From Methanosuratincola petrocarbonis (GTDB lineage Archaea; Thermoproteota; Methanomethylicia; Methanomethylicales; Methanomethylicaceae), in the NCBI GenBank assembly GCA_030522375.1, contig CP130488.1, positions 186,001-250,000 of the forward strand: a stretch of 64,000 nt of DNA, given 5' to 3'. Shown here one piece after another: positions 61,120-64,000 of this stretch. How positions within the stretch are numbered: the stretch's first letter is position 1; each line of letters begins with the position of its first letter. The notes beneath the pieces were generated by a model. It had not been told where the DNA came from. It saw nothing but the letters and a program-made list of their open reading frames with translations, and did no database searches. The position numbers were made by a program, and so were the translations under genes.

Positions 61120-61319
61120 CCCTGCCACTCCTCGAGCTGATAACCTAGGATCCGAGGGGGTATTTTTCTGTTCCGAAAAACGTTCTCTTTAGTCCTGCAA
61201 TGCAAACGGTTGCGTGGTTCATCACGAATATGCCTGGAAGGACCCAGATCATAACTCGGAGCGTGGAAGAGATTCAGGGTATAATAATGAGCTCGTTCTA
61301 ATTCCGTTGGGGGAGCGTA

Positions 61320-62492
61320 TTGATCACCTCGTTTGCGGTTGAGGGCAGGACTGAACTCGAAATCCCTGATCCATCATCCTATACTTTCCAGGGGAAATAT
61401 GCCCCATTCAGGGCTCCTGTCTTCTATAACCCTCAAATGGAATTCAGCAGGGATATCGCAGTGGTAGTCCTAAACATTTTCGCGAAAGCAAGAGGGCGGT
61501 CTGTGAATGCATGCGATCCATTGGCAGGCATTGGAGCACGCGGGATAAGGTACGCAAAGGAAGTCCAATCCGTTGAAAGAGTGGTCATGGGGGACCTGAA
61601 TGCAGAATCCATACCGCTTATAATCAATAATGCCAGAAGGAACGGCATCGAAGATCGGGTAGAAGTGACCCATAAAGACGCTAATCTCCTTCTGGCAGAG
61701 CACTCCGAGCCGGGTGAACGATTCGATTTCATTGACATAGACCCGTTCGGAACCCCAATGCCTTTTCTAGACTCCTCGATAAGGGCTCTGAAGAATGGGG
61801 GGCTCCTGGCGGTCACTGCAACTGATACTGCGCCACTATGCGGCGTCCATTCGAAGTCCTGCATCAGGAAGTACTCATCCAATCCGCTCAGAAACGAATT
61901 CTGCCATGAGACTGGTCTTCGTATACTGGTCGGGTCGGTGGTGCGCGCGGCAGCAAAGTACGACTTCGGCGCATTCCCCCTCCTCTCCTACAGTGTAGAC
62001 CACTACTTCAGGTCGTACTTCAGGCTAAGTTTGGGCGCACGCAGAGCCGACTCAGCGTTAGGGAATGTGGGTTACCTGTTGTCCTGCAGCTCCTGCCTGT
62101 GGCGCAGCACGGTCGCATTCGATGGAGATTTGCCGACAAGCTGCGAAGTTTGCGGATCTAATCTAAGGAGGGCCGGGCCCCTGTGGACAGGCGATCTCTC
62201 GGAGTCTGATTTCCTCAGGGCAATCTCTGGATTCAACTTCTCTTATATGCGGACGAGCAAGCGAATGTTAAAGCTCTTCAAAAAACTTTCCGGAGAAGTC
62301 GGGATGCCAGTCGGGTTTTATGTGCTGGATGTGGTTTCGAAGAGGCTGGGCATGGGTGCGCCATCTTTGGAAAAGGCACTCAATGGTTTGGCATTAGCAG
62401 GGTATTCTGCCTTCCCTACGCACTTCCATCCCAAGGGAATAAAGACGGATGCTCCACCAGGTGTGGTCGAGGAGGTAATCAAGAGATTGTAG
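61320..62492 (+). CDS. trm1: tRNA (guanine26-N2)-dimethyltransferase Trm1
   Basis: 390 residues. SAM loop ACDPLAGIGARGIRYAKE, acidic VMGDLNAESI, motif IV FIDIDPFGTPMPFLDS, and TATDTAPLCGVHSKSCIRKY; a C-terminal zinc finger (CSSCLWRS ... CEVCGSN). Methylates G26 of tRNA; the tRNA-Val here would expose G26 only after splicing. TTG at 61320 has GGGGGAGCG upstream. Confidence 0.94.
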   Translation: MITSFAVEGRTELEIPDPSSYTFQGKYAPFRAPVFYNPQMEFSRDIAVVVLNIFAKARGRSVNACDPLAGIGARGIRYAKEVQSVERVVMGDLNAESIPLIINNARRNGIEDRVEVTHKDANLLLAEHSEPGERFDFIDIDPFGTPMPFLDSSIRALKNGGLLAVTATDTAPLCGVHSKSCIRKYSSNPLRNEFCHETGLRILVGSVVRAAAKYDFGAFPLLSYSVDHYFRSYFRLSLGARRADSALGNVGYLLSCSSCLWRSTVAFDGDLPTSCEVCGSNLRRAGPLWTGDLSESDFLRAISGFNFSYMRTSKRMLKLFKKLSGEVGMPVGFYVLDVVSKRLGMGAPSLEKALNGLALAGYSAFPTHFHPKGIKTDAPPGVVEEVIKRL

Positions 62493-62579
62493 TGGGGTGA
62501 CGCTCGGATTATCGCTAGTAGGCATTATAGAAAAACTATTTATTTGACCTCATGATGGATACCTGTGGGTGTAAAATGA

Positions 62580-62747
62580 ATGCCATCACACGGCTCGCTT
62601 ACTAAGGCCGGAAAGGTCAGGTCGCAGACCCCCAAGGTTCCTGCAAAAGAGAGGCATGGTCTGAGACCGCTTCAAAGGAACCGCAAAAACTTCCTGAAAA
62701 GGCAAGTATACTCCTCCCCAGAAACTACGTCCCGGTCGAGAAGGTAA
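62580..62747 (+). CDS. rps30e: Ribosomal protein S30e
   Basis: 55 residues, starting MPSHGSLTKAGKVRSQTPKV and continuing PAKERHGLRPLQRNRKNFLKR, the S30e pattern of a basic small-subunit protein. ATG 62580 has GGGTG nine bases upstream and a TATA-like AACTATTTATTTG at 62534-62546. S30e is found in TACK archaea and eukaryotes but not in Euryarchaeota, which helps place the organism. Confidence 0.93.
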   Translation: MPSHGSLTKAGKVRSQTPKVPAKERHGLRPLQRNRKNFLKRQVYSSPETTSRSRR

Positions 62748-62866
62748 GGGTAAACCTGAAATCGCCATTTTTTCGGGCAATTTTCAACTCAGCTGCCCCG
62801 ACGTGAGGGGCCATTCCGTTTTTCATCAATTTTAGATTTCCTTGAAGCCTTTTCCATGGTGAATAA

Positions 62867-62876
62867 GCTTATATAC
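62867..62876 (+). promoter_or_regulatory. TATA element for the pyruvoyl decarboxylase
   Basis: GCTTATATAC lies about 75 bases before the ATG; GGAGGATCA follows at 62926 as a ribosome-binding site. Confidence 0.55.
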
Positions 62877-62945
62877 AAGTTATTTTTTGTTGCAAAATAG
62901 TGCCTCAATAAAAATGTAAACGGCGCGGAGGATCAGACACACAAG

Positions 62946-63326
62946 ATGAGCCAAACTTCGTGTACCCTGGAAGAGAGACAGATCGTTGGAAAACACGTTT
63001 ATGGAAACCTCTACGGCTGCGATGTCTCACAGATAAACGATGAATCTGCGCTCAAGAATCTCGTTATTGACGCTGCAAAGATCGCGAACATGACTATCTG
63101 GGATACTGTGGCCTGGAAATTTGGAGGACCAAAGGGGGGCGTTTCCGTTATCGCCCTGATCCTCGAGAGCCACATTGCAATACACACTTGGAACGAGTTC
63201 CAATACGCAACAGTCGATGTCTTCACATGCGGCGAGAAGAGCGATCCCCAGAAGGCTTTCCAATACATAGTTTCTAAGCTAAATCCCAAATCTATTACCG
63301 AACACTTCGCTGACAGATCCAGTTAA
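62946..63326 (+). CDS. speH: Pyruvoyl-dependent S-adenosylmethionine decarboxylase (or arginine decarboxylase paralogue)
   Basis: 126 residues. ESHIAIHTWNE contains the Ser that is converted to pyruvoyl by self-cleavage; GKHVYGNLYGCDVSQINDE and FATVDVFTCG-like YATVDVFTCGEKSDPQKAF are family marks. It supplies aminopropyl groups for spermidine. In TACK archaea a close paralogue decarboxylates arginine instead, and I cannot separate the two by eye. ATG at 62946. Confidence 0.88.
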   Translation: MSQTSCTLEERQIVGKHVYGNLYGCDVSQINDESALKNLVIDAAKIANMTIWDTVAWKFGGPKGGVSVIALILESHIAIHTWNEFQYATVDVFTCGEKSDPQKAFQYIVSKLNPKSITEHFADRSS

Positions 63327-63352
63327 TTTCAGTTTTTTTGTATTTTTTCTTT
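63327..63352 (+). terminator. U-rich terminator after the decarboxylase
   Basis: T-runs (TTTTTTT then TTTTTT) begin about 12 bases after the stop, the usual archaeal intrinsic termination signal without a hairpin. The convergent proS ends at 63430. Confidence 0.5.
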
Positions 63353-63429
63353 CAACGCAGCTTTACTGCCAAAAAAAGGCTAGATGACAATTTTTGAATC
63401 CGCCTTTCTGTACTGAAGATGCAAAAAAG

Positions 63430-64000
63430 TCAGTAAGACCTTGCAACCCTGATTCTCTTGGTCGCAGTTCCGTTACACCCTGCGCACTTGGAACCATTTA
63501 GGGGGACTTCGTTTTTATCCTCGTCTTCGTCGAAGGGCACCCCTAGTATCCTCGCATCGATCGTCTTCTCAAGCTCCTCTCCGCAGTTTGTCCTTCCGCA
63601 CCAGTTCAGCTCGACAACCCCCCCTCTGGCGTCGAGTTCATCCTTTGCCTGCTCGATGGTTTCAGCCACCCTTATCTTGGACGACATCCATTCCTTGCTT
63701 CTTTTGACCAGCTCATCGTCGATCTGCAACAATAAATTCCTTACCTCTTCAACGAGACGCTCCATATTAACAGGGGTCTTCTTCAGTGTGTCCCTCCTAA
63801 CCAGCACGGCTGTGTTGCTGTCTAAATCCCGCGGTCCAATTTCAATCCTCACGGGGGTGCCCTTCATCTCCCATGCGTAGTACTTGTTTCCTGGCGTAAT
63901 GTCTCTCCGGTCGTCGATTGCCGCCCTCAACCCAGACCTTTCGAGGGTCTCAGTAACCTCTTTGCACCTCTTCAGTACTTCCTCCTCCCTGCCTTTGTAG
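63430..64000 (-). CDS. proS: Prolyl-tRNA synthetase, C-terminal part (start outside window)
   Basis: The frame is open to the right edge and the visible residues match the archaeal/eukaryotic ProRS C-terminus: KRCKEVTETLERSGLRAAIDDRR, YYAWEMKGTPVRIEIGPRDL, then NWCGRTNCGEELEKTIDARILGVP with the zinc cysteines and a final CAGCNGTATKRIRVARSY. The C-terminal Tyr is typical. The catalytic core lies beyond the window. Confidence 0.95.
   Translation of the reverse strand, partial: YKGREEEVLKRCKEVTETLERSGLRAAIDDRRDITPGNKYYAWEMKGTPVRIEIGPRDLDSNTAVLVRRDTLKKTPVNMERLVEEVRNLLLQIDDELVKRSKEWMSSKIRVAETIEQAKDELDARGGVVELNWCGRTNCGEELEKTIDARILGVPFDEDEDKNEVPLNGSKCAGCNGTATKRIRVARSY

Noticed and set aside
62586..62780. 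Minus-strand 64-codon frame
   Set aside because: It is antisense to rps30e, which has a ribosome-binding site, TATA element and clear family sequence.
1..64000. CRISPR arrays, insertion sequences or prophage
   Set aside because: No regularly spaced repeats, transposase, integrase or terminal inverted repeats were found by reading; a repeat-finding program could still reveal weak ones.

Overview
The window is archaeal chromosome, most likely from the TACK side of the tree. The evidence is archaeal-type AlaRS, LeuRS, AspRS and ProRS, FEN1, a CDC48 ATPase, Alba, aEF-1beta, TFB, Nop5/fibrillarin/Gar1, SRP19, Trm1, Trm5, PTH2, TruD and geranylgeranyl reductase, together with ribosomal protein S30e, a TFE-beta-like factor and tRNA genes that carry introns and encode CCA. 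The base composition looks moderately GC-rich, with AT-rich TATA elements before many units. Methanomethylicia or Bathyarchaeia-like lineages are possible hosts, but the window has no rRNA or methanogenesis marker to settle this.

Layout. 1-6.3 kb: alaS (cut at the left edge), leuS, a DUF434 gene, tRNA-Arg. 6.3-14.6 kb: radical SAM enzyme, Trm5, a response regulator with a small companion, DUF371, PCMT, FEN1, a small winged helix, CDC48, aEF-1beta with a zinc-ribbon gene. 14.6-20.6 kb: lipid reductase, pth2, truD, aspS, a zinc/KH protein, alba, an Lrp-type regulator, rpl40e, tRNA-Val. 20.8-26.5 kb: a metV-metF operon ending in a degenerate SelB/EF-Tu-like protein, an orphan gene, mobA and a molybdopterin oxidoreductase. 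26.5-30.8 kb: membrane protein, CHASE4-type histidine kinase, tRNA-Ala, homoserine dehydrogenase.

30.8-49.1 kb is an accessory alpha-glucan locus. It holds a GH57 homologue lacking its catalytic residues, a GalT-like transferase, a ROK sugar kinase, three GT-B glycosyltransferase-type proteins (one only half length), a winged-helix protein, a GH13 branching enzyme, a TreS-maltokinase fusion, GH77 amylomaltase, a large GH57 enzyme, an MscS-type membrane protein, an LSm-winged-helix protein and an OsmC protein. It could build, branch, trim and phosphorylate glucan, with maltose/trehalose as exchange sugars. No GlgE or glycogen phosphorylase is present here.

49.1-64 kb returns to housekeeping: tRNA-Gly with an intron, tRNA-Phe, cis-prenyltransferase, an M24 peptidase, an ITPase-like protein, hypE, rps8e, hypA, SRP19, then a dense run gar1-tfb-tfeB-rlmE-nop5-fib-DUF61, a COG1395 regulator, RNase HII, trm1, rps30e, a pyruvoyl decarboxylase and proS (cut at the right edge). 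Three genes (zinc ribbon, L40e, S30e) are under 60 codons. Start codons are often TTG, and two genes appear to start with CTG.
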